Counted from the first letter of the stretch, positions 11,110 to 24,260 are shown. The stretch is DNA of 64,000 nucleotides from Thuidium tamariscinum (GCA_947034885.2 OX344752.2:14942001-15006000), one strand, 5' to 3'. Notes: generated from the letters alone by a model not told the origin. Made by a program: numbers and translations.

Positions 11110-14100
11110 ATGTCAACCAAATGTGGAGAGATTTTGTTGCTTTGCAGTTCAAGTAAAGTCAACAACGGAGATCCAATTTTAGAGCCCAAACACAAGATCT
11201 TTCTCAGCCATAGTGGAGCTCAAAAAGAATTTGTACATCATTTGTGTGCAGCCTTGGTGGCGCATTGTCACTATCCCTTTTTTGATAGACGTTCGGAGAG
11301 TTTACCCAAGGGTAAGAAGTTCCCAAACTTGATAGTCAAGGCTGCTCAACAATGCCAACTATTTGTTGTGGTCATATCAGAGGAGTACTTCATGTCCAAG
11401 TGGCCCATGATTGAACTCAATGCATTTGTCAAAGCTACGGAGTCAAATAAGAAACAAGGCATACTTCCTTTATTTTATGGTCTTTCTGAGAGCGAGTTGA
11501 AGGATGAAAAGAGGAGGCAAAGATGGTTTGAAACATGGGAGACATTTGCAAGGGAGGATTCCCAAGCACGTATAAAGGTTGATGATTGGAAGTTTGCACT
11601 TGATGAGCTGACAAAGTTCAATGGCTTACCATATGATCGAGAATTGAAGGATGTTGTGGAGTATGAGAATGGAATTGTGTCCTACATTGATAAATTAGTG
11701 TTACCAGACATCAAGTGTCAGGATTCACATGTTCAAGGCAATGCACATGAGGTATGGTCCATGTAATTTTGTTTGTTGTGTTCTTTTGGTTCCTACTTTT
11801 TGCTTTGATGTAGGATTAGGTACATGTCTGTTCAAACTCTTTTCATTAAAGTAGTGTGCAATGTTGGAGGATGTCAATGTTGGTTAATCATTTCTTCTAT
11901 TTTTTGGATGGTGTTAGACTATTGGACCAAATTGATTGACTTTTGTGATTGTTGGATATCTAGGTTGTCATTGAGAAGATGAAGCAAGTTCAAGCTTCTA
12001 AATTGAATCAAGTAAAAGTGTTTGGGTTGTATGGAGTCGGTGGTATTGGTAAGACCACGACTTGCCAAACATTATGCAATGAACTTTCAAGTGTTTTTGA
12101 AGGGAGGGCATGCCATATTGAATTTGATAGTCCATCATCAAATTTCAAAGAGTTGTTGCAAAAAGTGTTGATCAAATTGATAAGCACAAGTCGAGAAGTT
12201 GTTCAGCAATTGGATGAAGGAGAAGTAAGTGGTGAAAGATTTACATTTATATTATGGTTCTTGGTCATCCATGTAAATTTTATTCGTTTTGGTTTTGAAT
12301 AGTTTGTTGGAGGTTATGTGAATTTTGGTATTATATCCCCTATCTTCCTATGAATTTAACCAATGTCATTATGACACATTGGCTTTTAGTCCTTAGTATT
12401 ACATCCAATGTTAAAACTAAGGCAATGTACACTCGAATAAAATGATTAGTCTAAAGTGATATTTCACTTTGCATGATATGAAGGCAATATTGGTATCGGC
12501 ATTCACTTACATTCAACTGTTAGAGTTATGTCTCCTTATGATTGTGTGGTTGATGTGTTTGTAGTGCAAGCATGTTCTATACGAAAATCTTATGAAGCAA
12601 AAGACTTTTTTGGCTATTGATAATGTATGGGACAATGCCAAGTCAATCAAGCAAGCCCTAGTGTTTTTGCGAGCTTCTTTCCATCCAGATAGTTTAGTGC
12701 TTGTGACTACTCGAGCTCAAAGGACTTTGGAGCTTTTGGGAGTAGATGGAGGTGCATGCCTTGAGATGCCTGAACTTGGGCAAGGAGATGCGACAAAACT
12801 GTTCTTACACTATGCCTCAAATGGACAACAATTCACAAGTGAAGAAGATATGAGTTTCATCGACTTGTGTGTTAAAAGGTGTTATTTTTCCAAAGGTGGT
12901 GGAGCAGGTCACCATTACCACCCATTGGCATTGGAGGCTTTGGGTAGGCAACTTGGTTGTCATGGAAAAAATCCCATTGAATGGATAGAAATCTTACCTT
13001 CATTGCGAAATTTCAATGCATTTTCAGGGCCAAATGAAGTTTTTGATGTCTTGAGAATTAGTTTTGATCTACTTGAACCAATGGAACAAGCCTTGTTTAT
13101 GGATGTGGGCATCTTTCTTCGTTACTTATGTGGATTTGCCCATGAAGACTTCAATTGGTCAGAGCGTCTATGTGCTCTATACAAGCAAGATGATCGGCAA
13201 ATGCAAAGTTTGGTATGTTCATCACTTCTATTCAATATTCATTAAGCTTTTGTAGTAGAGAAGCATCATTTTGCACATCATGAATAAGTTTTTAGGATGT
13301 AGTTGTATGAATGATTTCATGTTTCAACACTTGCTTTTAGGGTTCTATGTTTGTTTCTTTGCCAATTTTTAACTTCCCAAGTGTTGGTTTGCATTGTGGA
13401 TTTTGTCAAGATTAGATGGTGGATGATTGAGTTTTTTGATGTAATTGTTTGTTGTTTTATTGAACTTGCAGTTGAATGGCTTGAGAGGAAAAAGCTTGTT
13501 GCAAGATGCGAATTTGTCATTGGGGAAGTTAAGCATGCACGATTTGTATCGTGAATTTGTAGTCCTAGAAGCTAAAGGAAAATTAGTTCAAGCAACAAGT
13601 ATTAGGAAGCGAAGATGGATGTACATAGATATCCGTGATGGGGATCTTTCAAAGCTTGAGGTTACACCTGCTGGTGGATGTTGGGAGAATTTGGAACGAC
13701 TTTCAATAATCGAATTTTATGGTCTTATCCCTTCTCCTATTGAGAATTTTGCGGGTATTGAATGGCAATATTTTTCAAATGTTTGGGTATTACAACTTTA
13801 TAATTTGAGCTTTCTAAAGGGAACATTGAATTTGAAGGGCATGAAGTGTTTACGAAACTTGCAAGTGTTTTATTTACCAAGTGTTGAAAGACTTGAAGGC
13901 CTTGAAGGATTGACAAACCTCATTCATTTTGAATGGTATTCACATACTATGTCAAGATATCCTAATCTTTATATGACAAGATTGCCCAAACCTCTGGCTA
14001 TTGTTCAAGCTATTGTGGGACAATTTCCAAGATCCCTCAAGTATCTAGACATACGTGGTGAGCATGTGTTAAGGACGGATTTTATTGCTCAATGCACTAA

Positions 14101-14926
14101 CCTATGCAAACTCACATTGATAGATACGGAAGTTGGTGTACAATTGAATTTGAGCAATTGTTTATCTTTGAAGCATTTGGCGCTTCAATGTAAGGAAAAC
14201 TTGCAAACCTTATTGTTACCCTCTACAAGAATGGGATCTAGACTACGATTCCTTGACATATTTAGGTGCTCCCAATTGATTGATATTCAAGGATTAGATC
14301 AGCTTGTTTACCTAGAGCGCTTATACATAGACCTCCTTGAAGCTCGGAAGGAAGTGCTCAATTTGGTATCCTTCACCAAATTGCAAGTTTTGCACGCATT
14401 TGGAAGACGAGATTCTACTGAACTTCACATTCCACACCAGCTTCAAGAATTTCATCATCAATGGAGTAATTCATTCAAAGCCCCAAATCTTAGTGGATTC
14501 AGTCAGTTACAAGTTTTGGACCTTAGTTTTAATTGGAACTTGGCTTGCATGTCTGAAATAGGAGATTTGCCTGCATTGCGGTCCCTCAATCTCCGTGATT
14601 GTATGCATCTGCGGCGGTTGCCAAACTTGGGTAAATCGAGAAACCTTGAGAAACTTTACATCGCTAATTGTGATACCCTAGAGCTTCATGAGGAAGACAT
14701 TCGGACATTGGCCACGTTGCCATCGTTGTACCCTGTGCCATATTCATTATCTAGTGCGATATGGAGTATCGAGTTGGACTTTGCTGGGCGGAAGGTATCT
14801 CGACGCATGAACCTTGACAGATGGAGTCCCCTTCGAAATCAGCTGGAGGACATGTGGGAGGAGAAAGAAGAGTTTTGGCAGCCTCCAATCAAACTTCGTG
14901 AGCATTGCGATTGGAATGATTTCTAG
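11110..14926 (+). CDS. TIR-NBS-LRR immune receptor (TNL), four exons
   Basis: Intracellular disease-resistance receptor expected to sense pathogen effectors and signal through its TIR NADase domain. Exons are 11110-11751, 11964-12224, 12565-13212 and 13472-14926; every intron begins GT, ends AG and keeps the frame, giving about 1001 residues. The TIR domain covers residues about 26-165 (HKIFLSHSG, then FFDRRSESLPKG). The P-loop GVGGIGKTT lies near residue 240, kinase-2 FLAIDNVW near 320, RNBS-B LVLVTTRAQ near 350, a GLPL-like HPLALEAL near 425 and the MHD motif (SMHDLYREF) near 538. Irregular leucine-rich repeats follow from about 570 to 950. The ATG at 11110 is the first in frame before the TIR domain; an upstream exon cannot be excluded. 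No stop or frameshift breaks it, so it looks functional. Confidence 0.9.
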
Positions 14927-17398
14927 ATGTTTCAACTTCCAGTAATTGTGGAGTCCGATCTGCAGGATATGTGATAGTGTTGCGAGTCACGACATTACAC
15001 ACTCGATTCAGCTTCAGAAGAGTTGCTAGCTGAAGTTTCGGACATCCTTGGAAGAGAGTCGCGGATGCTTTGATTCATTTTGGGTTGCTGGCCGCGTCCA
15101 CGACTTGCTGGCGGGCATGATTTCAATGAACGTGGGTTGAAGATGGATACCCTTCTGGTGCTTCCTGTGGTGATACTGCTTTCTTTCGTAGGAGCGCAAT
15201 GGTCTTCAGTTCTTTCGATGATATGAAATTTGGGACCATCTCGGTAGCTCTTTTCACAGCATGGTCAGTCGAATTTGTCTTTCTCAAACTATGAATGCTT
15301 GGTGCTTTTAAGCTCAAGCTCGTTTAACATCTGACTTGCTTGTCTACTTTGTCGATATTCATGCGATAATGCTCGGTTGAGTTGTTCTGTGGTCGATTTG
15401 GAAACTGGTTCAGGTCGACCGGCTGGTTCTTCCCTGGGTCCTCTATGCAATTTTTGATAGCGTGTTCTGGTTTTGAACCACTTATCCTGTGCTTTCCCTC
15501 TACTTCAGTAGGGCTGAATTGTGATCAACTGAAATATGCTTCTTACTTACGAGTTTGTGGGTTTTCCAAGTGCTTTCACCTGAGATATTCATTTTTTTTT
15601 TTTGGGGGGGGGGGAGATTGTATGGAGTTTTGTCGCCTGAAATTATTTGGTTTGCAATGTGGGAAGGTGTCTGGTTTCACAAGCTGCAGTGGTTGAGATC
15701 TTTTGTCAAATCATGGTTTATGTATATTTGTAGGCCGTTAGCTTTTGAATTCTGCATGAGAGCCGCGCAAACTAATTAATCAAACATGATGATCACTTCA
15801 CATCTTGGAACCCAACCCCATGAATTACAATTCAGATGATCACCTTGCGTCACCTCAATATAAATGTTCAATTAATCCCCAAATGCCTGAGGTATCAAAA
15901 TCTGTATTTGCAAAACTTTGAAGTTAAATAAAATTCAATCAAATTGCTATTTTTAGTGAACTTCTTTTTGAATTTGATTAAATTCAAAAATATTTAATGA
16001 GCTTCTTTTTGAAGTCTAGTTTTAGTATCAAAATTTTGATTTTGAAAATACTTGATTATAATTTTTCTATCCAAGATTTTGTGCAAGAGCATCCTTTGCA
16101 ATCTTGAATTTGTGTAGGGTTGAGGGCTCTTGAAAATCAGTCTCAAATACACTAGAATTAAAAAAAAAATCACATTAGAAATTAATTTAAAGAAAATTGT
16201 TGAGTAAATTTTGAGAATCCATAAATTGATTGATATTATGCATATTAGGCCCTCTAGCCTCATATTTTTTGGTGACCAAATTTTTAGATTTGACATGTGT
16301 ACAGAGGATCAAAATACTTAAACTCACTTTTGTAATTTTCACACCCTCATCATCAAATATTATAATTTTTCAATCCACAAATGATATTGTTGTGTTTATT
16401 TTTCCTATGCAGTCTCTAATATGTCTAGTTTAAATTTGTACAGTTACATTCCTAAAAAAATCCATAAAGCTTATCAAAATGTTGGCTATTAGTTCAATTT
16501 AGAGCAAATCCCAAAAAGCTCAAAAAAAGCCTTAGGCATGTAGGGGTAACCTTTAAATCATCAAAACCTAAATTACACTTCATAAGACCATCTTACCTTC
16601 ACCCAAAATCCTAATTGACCTTTGCCAATTGATCCCCAGAGAACCATCGAAGCATGAATATCAATTTAGATTGAGCATGTTATATTGCCTCCACTAATCC
16701 CTAAATAAACCTCGCCAATTGATCCCCATAGAATCATCAAAACATGAATTACAATTCGGATGATTACCTCAACCCAAACCCAACCAGCCTTGCAAATGGA
16801 TTCCCAGAAGATCATCAACCTTGGCATCCTACAATTTCTAAACTAGCAAGGGAGTTAAAAAAACAGAGGACCTTGAATCTTTGTTCAGGTTGAAGGTCTT
16901 ATCTATGTTGGATAATGTTGATTAGATGTATGCACCATAGAATTTGGACTATAGTAGTGTGCTTTTAAACCAACCCTCTTCTTCAAATTGTCCTCTAGGA
17001 GGCTTAGAAATGGATTTGTGATGGTTAGAGAATGAACTAATAATTATTTTAGAACATAATAAGGTTTGTTTTATAGTTCTTCCATGGATGGTTTATACTT
17101 CTTCAATGGTTGATGTAAGAGCCATGTTGAATCCATTTCTAAGTATTATAAGTGAATAGCTGTTCACTAAACTTTCTCAAAATAAGAATTGACAACCCAA
17201 CTACCTTCTTAAGTATGCTAAAAAATCTGAAATTATTGACTTATGCTTCTATTTAAGTTTTAATAAGGGTCACATTTAGGAACTTTCTCTATTACTTTAT
17301 GCATGCCAAAATGCTTGTTTTTGGTAATGCCATATCCTTTTTTCAAACCGCATGTGTGTGGTTTTTGCAAAGGTCACATGTCAAGAATAGGTACTTAC
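14927..17398. other. 3' flank of the receptor gene and non-coding DNA
   Basis: The first 800 bases or so have gene-like base composition and probably include the 3' untranslated region and downstream sequence, but no second gene is recognised. A run of T followed by a run of G lies at about 15,592-15,614 (a simple repeat). From about 15,800 the sequence is AT-rich. Diverged direct repeats of text like GATCCCCAGAGAACCATC appear at about 16,630, 16,720 and 16,800. Confidence 0.5.
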
Positions 17399-17635
17399 AA
17401 CAAAATTCTTTGAAAATTCATAAGTAATTCATAAATGCTCTAAAAAATATGAAACCACTTGGATTAAATTTTGCATCAATTCTTCTTCAAGTGAAAAATA
17501 AGTGAAAATATTTTCAGACATCTGAAACCCATCAGAAAGGCCCAACAGCCCTTAGAGTTTTGCTTTTAGAGCCACCTACTTGTAGTCTTTCTGAAGGTGA
17601 GGAGGACTTCCTTCTTTGTACCTATTCAAGGACTT

Positions 17636-17680
17636 TCTGATTTGTGCTGATTTGTGCTGATTTGTGCTGATTTGTTTAAA
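17636..17680. repeat. Short tandem repeat, 10-bp unit
   Basis: Four consecutive copies of TGATTTGTGC (the last ending in TTT) replace a single copy at the equivalent place in the left copy of repeat A (about 5143). It is a recent local expansion by slippage. Confidence 0.7.
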
Positions 17681-18064
17681 TTTTTTCATTCCACTGTTCA
17701 TTATTTTTTGAATTGGGGACTGGCTGCGTTCTGTGCGATATGTACTGTTAGAAACTTGTTCTCCAAAAATGCAGGTTCATGGTTTGAAAATGAACTTGAC
17801 TTGAGTGATCAGGTTGGAAAAAAAATAGTTGAAACTGGGTTCAAATTTTATGTCACTAGATGATGAGGAATATTGCATGGGTTGGTGGAAAATTTGAACA
17901 CAAGAAAGTGCTTGCAGGATCTATTGTACTCAATATTTTAAAGTATTCCTGTAGATAAATGGTTGTGTGCAGAATATATCTAATGAATCATGCATAGATG
18001 CGACACAAATACAATAACCTGTGGATAAGAAGTCTATTTTCAGAAGCACTAATTCAACACTGCT

Positions 18065-18305
18065 AAAGTCAGTACATCTAAAAGCACCATTTATTCATAC
18101 TGTGCCTATTATTACTATTATTAGGCTGTTCAGATTTTTATAGTCTTGTTGGCAAGTGAAAGCATGTTCCAATGCACCAAAAAACACAACATTTGGATAC
18201 CGAATGCAAAAATTATTAAAGATCAAAGTTAGTTTTTAAAAGTACCATCTGCAGCGTGTACATTACTGATTTTGGAATTGAGCGCTTTTGGGTGTACCTA
18301 CCTTA
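18065..18305. mobile_element. Small TIR element (TA family), copy 3
   Basis: Left end AAAGTCAGTACATCTAAAAGC and right end GCGCTTTTGGGTGTACCTACCT form imperfect inverted ends. The interior matches the other copies. The right end is followed by TA. It corresponds in place to copy 1 or copy 2 of the left repeat A, so it was inserted before repeat A was duplicated. Confidence 0.6.
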
Positions 18306-18554
18306 CATCTATTTGTTGCCCAATTGTGAGAATTTGCATCTTTATTTCTTTCAAAGAAAACAAATGTTGATAAATATTAAGACTTGGTTACTGAATGGAG
18401 CATGAACTAAAATGAACTAAAATGGATGTTTGAGTTTCACCTGATAATCATTCTCATTAGGTTTGTGCTTTCACAAGATTGGGTTTGCACAAGCATGACT
18501 CCCATGTAGCATGCATGCTGTGGCTCTGAGACCGAACAACTTCACCAGCACCTA

Positions 18555-18827
18555 AGGTAGGTACACCCAAAAGCGCCACTTATTCATACTGAGCCTAGTT
18601 CCTGCTATTAATTAGTTCAAATTTTTATGTAGTCTTGTTGGCAAGTGAAAGCATGTTCCAACGCACCAAAAAACGTAAGATTTGGATACCGTATGCAAAA
18701 GTTATTAACAGTCAAAGTCTGTTTCTGAAAGCACCATCTACAGTCTGTGAACATGACTGATTTCGGAAATGTATGTGCACTGGAGATGGCGCTTTTAGGA
18801 ACAGGGCGCTTTTGGGTGTACCCACCT
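18555..18827. mobile_element. Small TIR element (TA family), best copy
   Basis: The 273-bp element begins AGGTAGGTACACCCAAAAGC and ends in the inverse, GCGCTTTTGGGTGTACCCACCT. It is flanked by TA on both sides (18,553-18,554 and 18,828-18,829). An empty site exists in the partial duplicate at about 19,497-19,530 (CACCATCACCTAGTTGTTCC): the sequence is continuous there with a single TA. Ends plus TA duplication fit a non-autonomous Tc1/mariner (Stowaway-like) element. An internal inverted pair (GCACCATCTACAG and ATGGCGC) lies inside. Confidence 0.85.
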
Positions 18828-19360
18828 TAGTTGTTCCTGGAGTGCAACACCATCTACCATTTAGTCCATCACAATGCATGGCTACCTTTTCCAATGACCT
18901 CCAAAGCACGGACTTAGAGTATCCGGATAATTAATGCAACAGTTGAGGCTGAAGGCCAAGGGGTCAAAAGGGAGTGCTTTAAACTGAGGGTCAAAGTCAA
19001 GAATTTTGTTACAATTGAGCTCTCGTTCGTCAAGTTGGGACCATTCTTAACCCTTGAAGCTTAACCGTTGAAGGATGGAGTGGTGACCAAGGAAATCATG
19101 CATTTTGATACTATGTGACATTGTCTACTTTGAATAAGTTGAATATACTCATTGGAAGTCAAAGTATTATAGAAGACCTCCCCTTTTCACCCCTCATACC
19201 GAATATGTATAGTTGCACTTCTACCCTACAAGGGAAGATTCTTTGCCATCCATCCATTGAACACTAAACGTCTATGGCATCCCTCCAAGGTTAAACATTT
19301 CATTTCCAATGCCTGAAATCTTCTACATAACATCAAATACCATCACTCCACTACACTTGA

Positions 19361-21163
19361 ACTAAAATGAACTAAAATGGATGTTTGAATTTCACCTGTT
19401 AATCATTCTCATTAGGTTTGTGCTTTCACAAGAATTGGGTTTGCACAAGCATGACTCCCATGGAGCTTGCATGCTGTGGCTCCCAGACCGGACGACTTCA
19501 CCATCACCTAGTTGTTCCTAGAGCGCAACACCATCTACCATTTATTCCATCACAATGCATGGCTAAATCACACATCAAAACTGAGTGAGACCCAAAACAA
19601 CCCCAAATTGTGACTTTGTTAACCAGGTCAAGTTTTGCAATCAAATTGAGTAGTTTCAAAAATAATTTAAAATCATACATCGAAACATGTACTATTTTAG
19701 TGAGACACTAAACAGTCTAAAAATGTGACCTCTTTAACAAAGCAAAGTTTTACAAAGGAAACCAACATCTTTTATGAAATCATGTATCAAAACTGAATCC
19801 ATTTCTATGAGGTCCAAAATAGCTCAAGAAAGTGACTTCGTTAACGAGGTCAAATTTACAGCCCAAAGAAGCACTGTCTAAAATTGGCACCTCTTGAGGA
19901 CTTACAATGACTCGAATTTCCATCGCATTGATACCTTCAATATATTTGAAATTTCAGGGACGCCTTCCCTATTGTTGTCGCATGCCTCTCCATACTTGCA
20001 AAACATGCCACTCTTTAAATTCATAGTAGAAGCTATAAGAAGTAATCCTATACTAAAAGACAACAATGTGAAAGGAACGGAACTATATCAAAACAAACCA
20101 GAACCTAGCCCATAGAGTTGGTCTTTGGTCTCAAAATAAATAAATAAATAAAAATATATATATAATTAGTAGATATAGAGTAGCATTTATAAAACTGGCT
20201 AATTTACGTTGCAATGCTCCCAAAAACAATTAGGAGCTAAATGTATATGAGGAAAAAGATTTCAGAAATCTAGTTTTGAACCAAAACTTCGTGAACATTT
20301 TGCCTTCATTCGCGAAAGTCTGCATTCATCCAAGCCTAATGTAGCAATCATTTGCTCTGGGTGCTTTTCATCCATAGCTGCAACGTGATCTAAACCCTCC
20401 ACGTGTATCAATGTAGTGCCACTAGGGCTTCGTTGGAGCGGCTAGGGTTTAGGGTTAGATGCAGGAACCTTCTGCTATTGTAGCACAGTCTTCCAGGTGA
20501 TCCTACAAACTTTTGCATTTACTACTGTTAGTGTTGTACGTCTTCATGAGTTCAATCAACTTTGTCATTAATGCTCCTTGCCGCCTTCTTGTTTCAATGG
20601 CATTTTTGGACCGGAGGATTGTTTGAGTGCACTCGAGATGTGTGCCTTGAGTACTCATTTTGATTCGACTTTCAAAGTCACATCTTTGGCATTTCAAATT
20701 TTACAATTTTCGAGCGCCACTTCCAGACAGTTGTGAAAATATTGGAGGCGCATTGTATCTCTGACTATCATCGCAGTTTTGAAATGGTTGCAGAATTGTA
20801 ATCTTTATAATGCCGATGAGGTGATCACCAACGGCGGCACCAACTTGTGAGGAATTAAAACCTTTCCAATGGTATATTACACGCCCCAAAATTCCAAAAA
20901 TTGAAGTGGGAAATTGCAAAAAATCGTGAAAATCCACTACGAGTGCATGCACAAAAACGTGGCAAAAAGAACCGCACTCGATTTTTGAGTGCGGTTTTTT
21001 GTTAACATGTTTTGTTGTAGTGATTGTTGCTATTGTTTTTGAATGTTTTGCTGTTTAGGGAGTTGGGGTTGAGCTTTTTCACTTGTTTTGTTGGATTGAT
21101 TGGTGCATATTCTGGGCTTGTTGTTCTTGTCGTTTTTGCGGGTTTTCTCTTGTGTAGGTAAGG
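19361..21163. other. Non-coding DNA between repeat A and the hAT gene
   Basis: 19,361-19,560 repeats the tail of repeat A, including the empty MITE site. A simple repeat (AAATAAATAAAT, then AT repeats) lies at about 20,137-20,165. A short hairpin (CCGCACTCGATTTTTGAGTGCGG) is at about 20,974-20,996. No convincing host gene is seen. The last few hundred bases are probably the 5' end of the hAT element, but its terminal repeat was not identified. Confidence 0.45.
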
Positions 21164-21533
21164 ATGGCACCACAGTTGAAACTTCTTGATAACTTTCGGG
21201 TGCGCACCTTTGGCTTCAGCCGAAATACTAATGGCATGGGGAAGTATTTGGTTCCAAATTGTAGTGTGACCACTACGATGGAGGTAGAGATGGCTGGGTG
21301 TGAAGTCACTCACATTTCTAAGACTCGCTTATCTCAATCTCTTCAATGGCTGGTGGACAGGGAGCCTCCTTCGGAGGAGACTATTCACTCTCTAGAAGTT
21401 GCTGATCCGTGCGATGATCCTGCGATTGTGGTTTTCAGCGATGGGGATGGGGAGTGCGACGGGAGGGGTAAGAAGAAGAGAAGAGGGACTAAGAACAATC
21501 CGAGGAAGAAATCAAAAATTGCTCGATGCACCA

Positions 21534-22290
21534 GGGTGATTGCAAGAAACACTTGTCCTATTTTTTGTCCCCTTGACCTCCAACAGGTAGTTTTTTGCTC
21601 ATAACTTTTGCATCGTCTGTCCTATCAATTTGAAATTTGGTAGAAAGGTGCACACAAAAGTTTTGTATGTTTTATAATTTTTTCAATTTTCTTAAAGTTA
21701 TTTTACTATTTTTAAACTTCCCCCAATTGGATGTCTACCTTGGCCATTTTGGGGGGGTTTAGTCCTATTTTTTACTCAAAAATCCGAATTTGAAGCCACA
21801 AATTGGACAAGTTGTAGTTCTACTAACATTTCAAGAATTGACAATGAGTTTTTATAAAAATAGTAAAATGTCTATTGTCCACATGGGGTAAAAGTGACCT
21901 TCCTTTGCACAAATTCTACAAAGAAGGAAAAACTTTTTTAGAGGAATTTTTTCTTGCAACGTGTGCACAATTTTGTTTAGAAAAATGGATTTTTTTAAAA
22001 ATAATTTTTTGATTTTTTTTAATTATTAAAAATAAAAAGGTCCACAGACCCTTTTTCTGCTATTTTTTGCTCCGTGTGGCCTATGAAGTACTTGTAGTAG
22101 TCCATAGTACTGCATAATACTACATAGTACTACATTAACGGCCCAGATTTGCAAGTGCCTGAAATCATCGGTTGAGATTTGCTGGCGCGCGTCAGACGTG
22201 CTACACTATCAGGATCGCGTAGTATTGCTAGTACTATGCCAAAAAACAACATTTTGAGCCAAAAACGTGAAGTGTTTCTTGCAATCACCC
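21534..22290. mobile_element. Non-autonomous TIR element, 757 bp, in hAT exon
   Basis: The ends are inverted copies: GGGTGATTGCAAGAAACACT at the left, and the inverse AGTGTTTCTTGCAATCACCC at the right. A 4-bp target duplication, ACCA, flanks it (21,530-21,533 and 22,291-22,294). It interrupts the hAT exon between the basic stretch and the BED finger, and the hAT frame resumes after it. A second copy lies at 49,812-50,539. It encodes no protein. The 4-bp duplication is unlike hAT (8), CACTA (2-3) or Mutator (9-11); 4 bp occurs in groups such as Sola, Ginger or Academ, but the ends are not diagnostic to me. Confidence 0.88.
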
Positions 22291-23944
22291 ACCATAACAA
22301 GACGATGGCAAGAAATATGGGCTTGCAAGTTTCCTTGGGCGGAGGGAGAGTTCGATGCTAATGGAGACTTCAGTGGAGTCATCTGCCAAAGCTGTACAAT
22401 AATGACTGGGAGGAGGAAAGTCATGGTTCCTAAGCTTGACAATCTCAAGAAGCACGAGGGGAAACGAACTTGCACGTAAGACGGGGTGCCGTTCAGTCAC
22501 TTGAAGAAGGGCAATGTCTTCACAAAGGCAGACTGCAAGCACTTGAAGCTGTGTAAGATCTGGGCGGGCTGTGAGCGCTCTTAACTCCACCCTCGAGCTA
22601 AGAGTTTTTCACACAGGTCCTGTGTCTAATTGAGTTTTCTTTCTAATTGGGTATTAAAAGAAAGCCTTCCAAGCAATGAACTCTTTCAATCACGTCTTTT
22701 AAGTGTTTTTTAATCTAGTTTGTGGTTATAATTTTATCTATTCTATTATGAAAGTCAAACAAGCAATCCTACTCTACTCTATTCTATTAAATGATTTTGC
22801 CTAAATCTAATTCCAAGCATTTGGTAAAAATTAACTTAACAGTAAAACAATGAGAATGAAAATCAAATGTGAGCGATTTACCTCCTCTGCGCAAAATCTC
22901 CATGGTCTCGTCATCAAACATCATCATGTGCAAATATTCTCCTACAACCTCGCCATCGAAATCATCCCGGCTCTCCATCTAATCCATAATAATTCTCACG
23001 TTGTTGGTCAATTAATTTTGTCCTGTTTTAAAAGAAATTAAAGGTTATGTAGCGTGAATTTAATTGCGTAATTCTTTTAATTCCTACATCCCCGATAATT
23101 AGGAAATACGGCAATTAAATTAGTCTACCTAGTTGGTAAGGTTCTAGTCTAAATCAATGGAAATCTAATGGTTCACTTATTTGTTGTTGTTAGTTTTATT
23201 TTAATTCTAAATTGATATTATAAAATTCCAACGAATTCTAATTGAATTAAATTAATTTGGATGGGAAATTTCCTTCAAATCTTTTCAAATCCAATTAATT
23301 TTTGAAATGATTTTAATTCCAAAGAAATTGGTTGTCAATTTGTTTGTTTCCCTTTTGGCTTATTAGAATATTTTAATCAAATCTATCATCAAATCTTTTA
23401 AAATCTAATTGATTTTAAATTTGCGTTAGTTTGCAAAGAAATTAGTTGTCAATTTGTTCTTTTCCCTTTTGGCTTATTAGGCCTAATAAAACAAAACCAA
23501 CAAAATCCAAACTTTCTAAGAATCTAATTAATGACTAACTACCAAAGAATGTAGAACATTCCTAAAGAACGAGAATATTAGTAATAGTGATATTCCGAAG
23601 GAAACTAGTTTTTTATTCCCAAGGGTCAACCATCAAGAATAAGAATCTATTTCTATAGTGTTATTCCCCCCAAAATCAATTGTTTATTCATAATTGGCGT
23701 CACGTGTCGGATTTCATCACCTTAATCTTCCTAACCACTTCTCCTTCTCTCTCATTCTTGCTTAGTATGTTTTGCAAGTTTTTTGTGGAGAGAGGTGGCT
23801 ATGGAGTTTAGAATGTAAAAAAGGTTATGAAATTTTTGTGACTTTCAAATGTTGGATTTTTGTTCAAAAAGCAAGGGTGTGGCGCCAATTGCCAACCATA
23901 AGTGTGAATTTATATCCAACTTTTGAGAGTTCCAAACTTACTTG

Positions 23945-24260
23945 AGTCCCTGGACCAGACCTCGACTCCCCTCCAACGACCCAACTCCCCTCTCTAGCGA
24001 CTCGACTCCCCTCCAGCGACCCCGACTCCCCTCCAGCGCCGACTCCTCTCCAACGCCTGACTCCCCTCCCAGCGCCCGACTCCCCACCGGCCCGCCCTCT
24101 GGACCTGGCCCGCCCTGGTACCCGGCCCGCCTGAGTGGCTTGACCGCCTGGGTGTGCTGTCCGCCCGAGGGCTGGTCCGCTCTAGGTGTGCTGTCCACCC
24201 GGACTGGTCCGCTCGCTGGGTGGTCTAGCCGCTTGGGTGGCTACCTTGGGTGTGCTGGTC
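23945..24260. repeat. C-rich minisatellite
   Basis: Irregular tandem repeats of CGACTCCCCTCCAGCGAC-like units of about 17-19 bp run to about 24,100. GGTCCGC/GGCCCGCC-type repeats interspersed with GGGTGTGCTG then continue to about 24,260. The base composition contrasts sharply with the AT-rich surroundings. Pro/Ser/Arg-rich open frames on both strands here are a by-product of the repeat and not genes. Confidence 0.75.

Larger units (their letters stand above)
17399..19360. repeat. Dispersed repeat A, right copy
   Basis: Direct repeat of 4887-7265, in the same orientation and with the same order of landmarks. It is somewhat cleaner than the left copy. An acceptor-like AAATGCAG near 17,770 is followed by an open stretch reading GSWFENELDLSDQVGKK, which is broken in the left copy. 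At 18,405-18,540 and again at 19,358-19,510 the same text occurs (AACTAAAATGGATGTTTGA onward), so the end of the repeat is partly duplicated. With the left copy it brackets the receptor gene. Confidence 0.7.

Noticed and set aside
20974-20996. Hairpin followed by a T run, like a bacterial terminator or a Helitron 3' end
   Set aside because: The context is a plant nuclear genome, and no CTRR end follows the hairpin at the usual distance.
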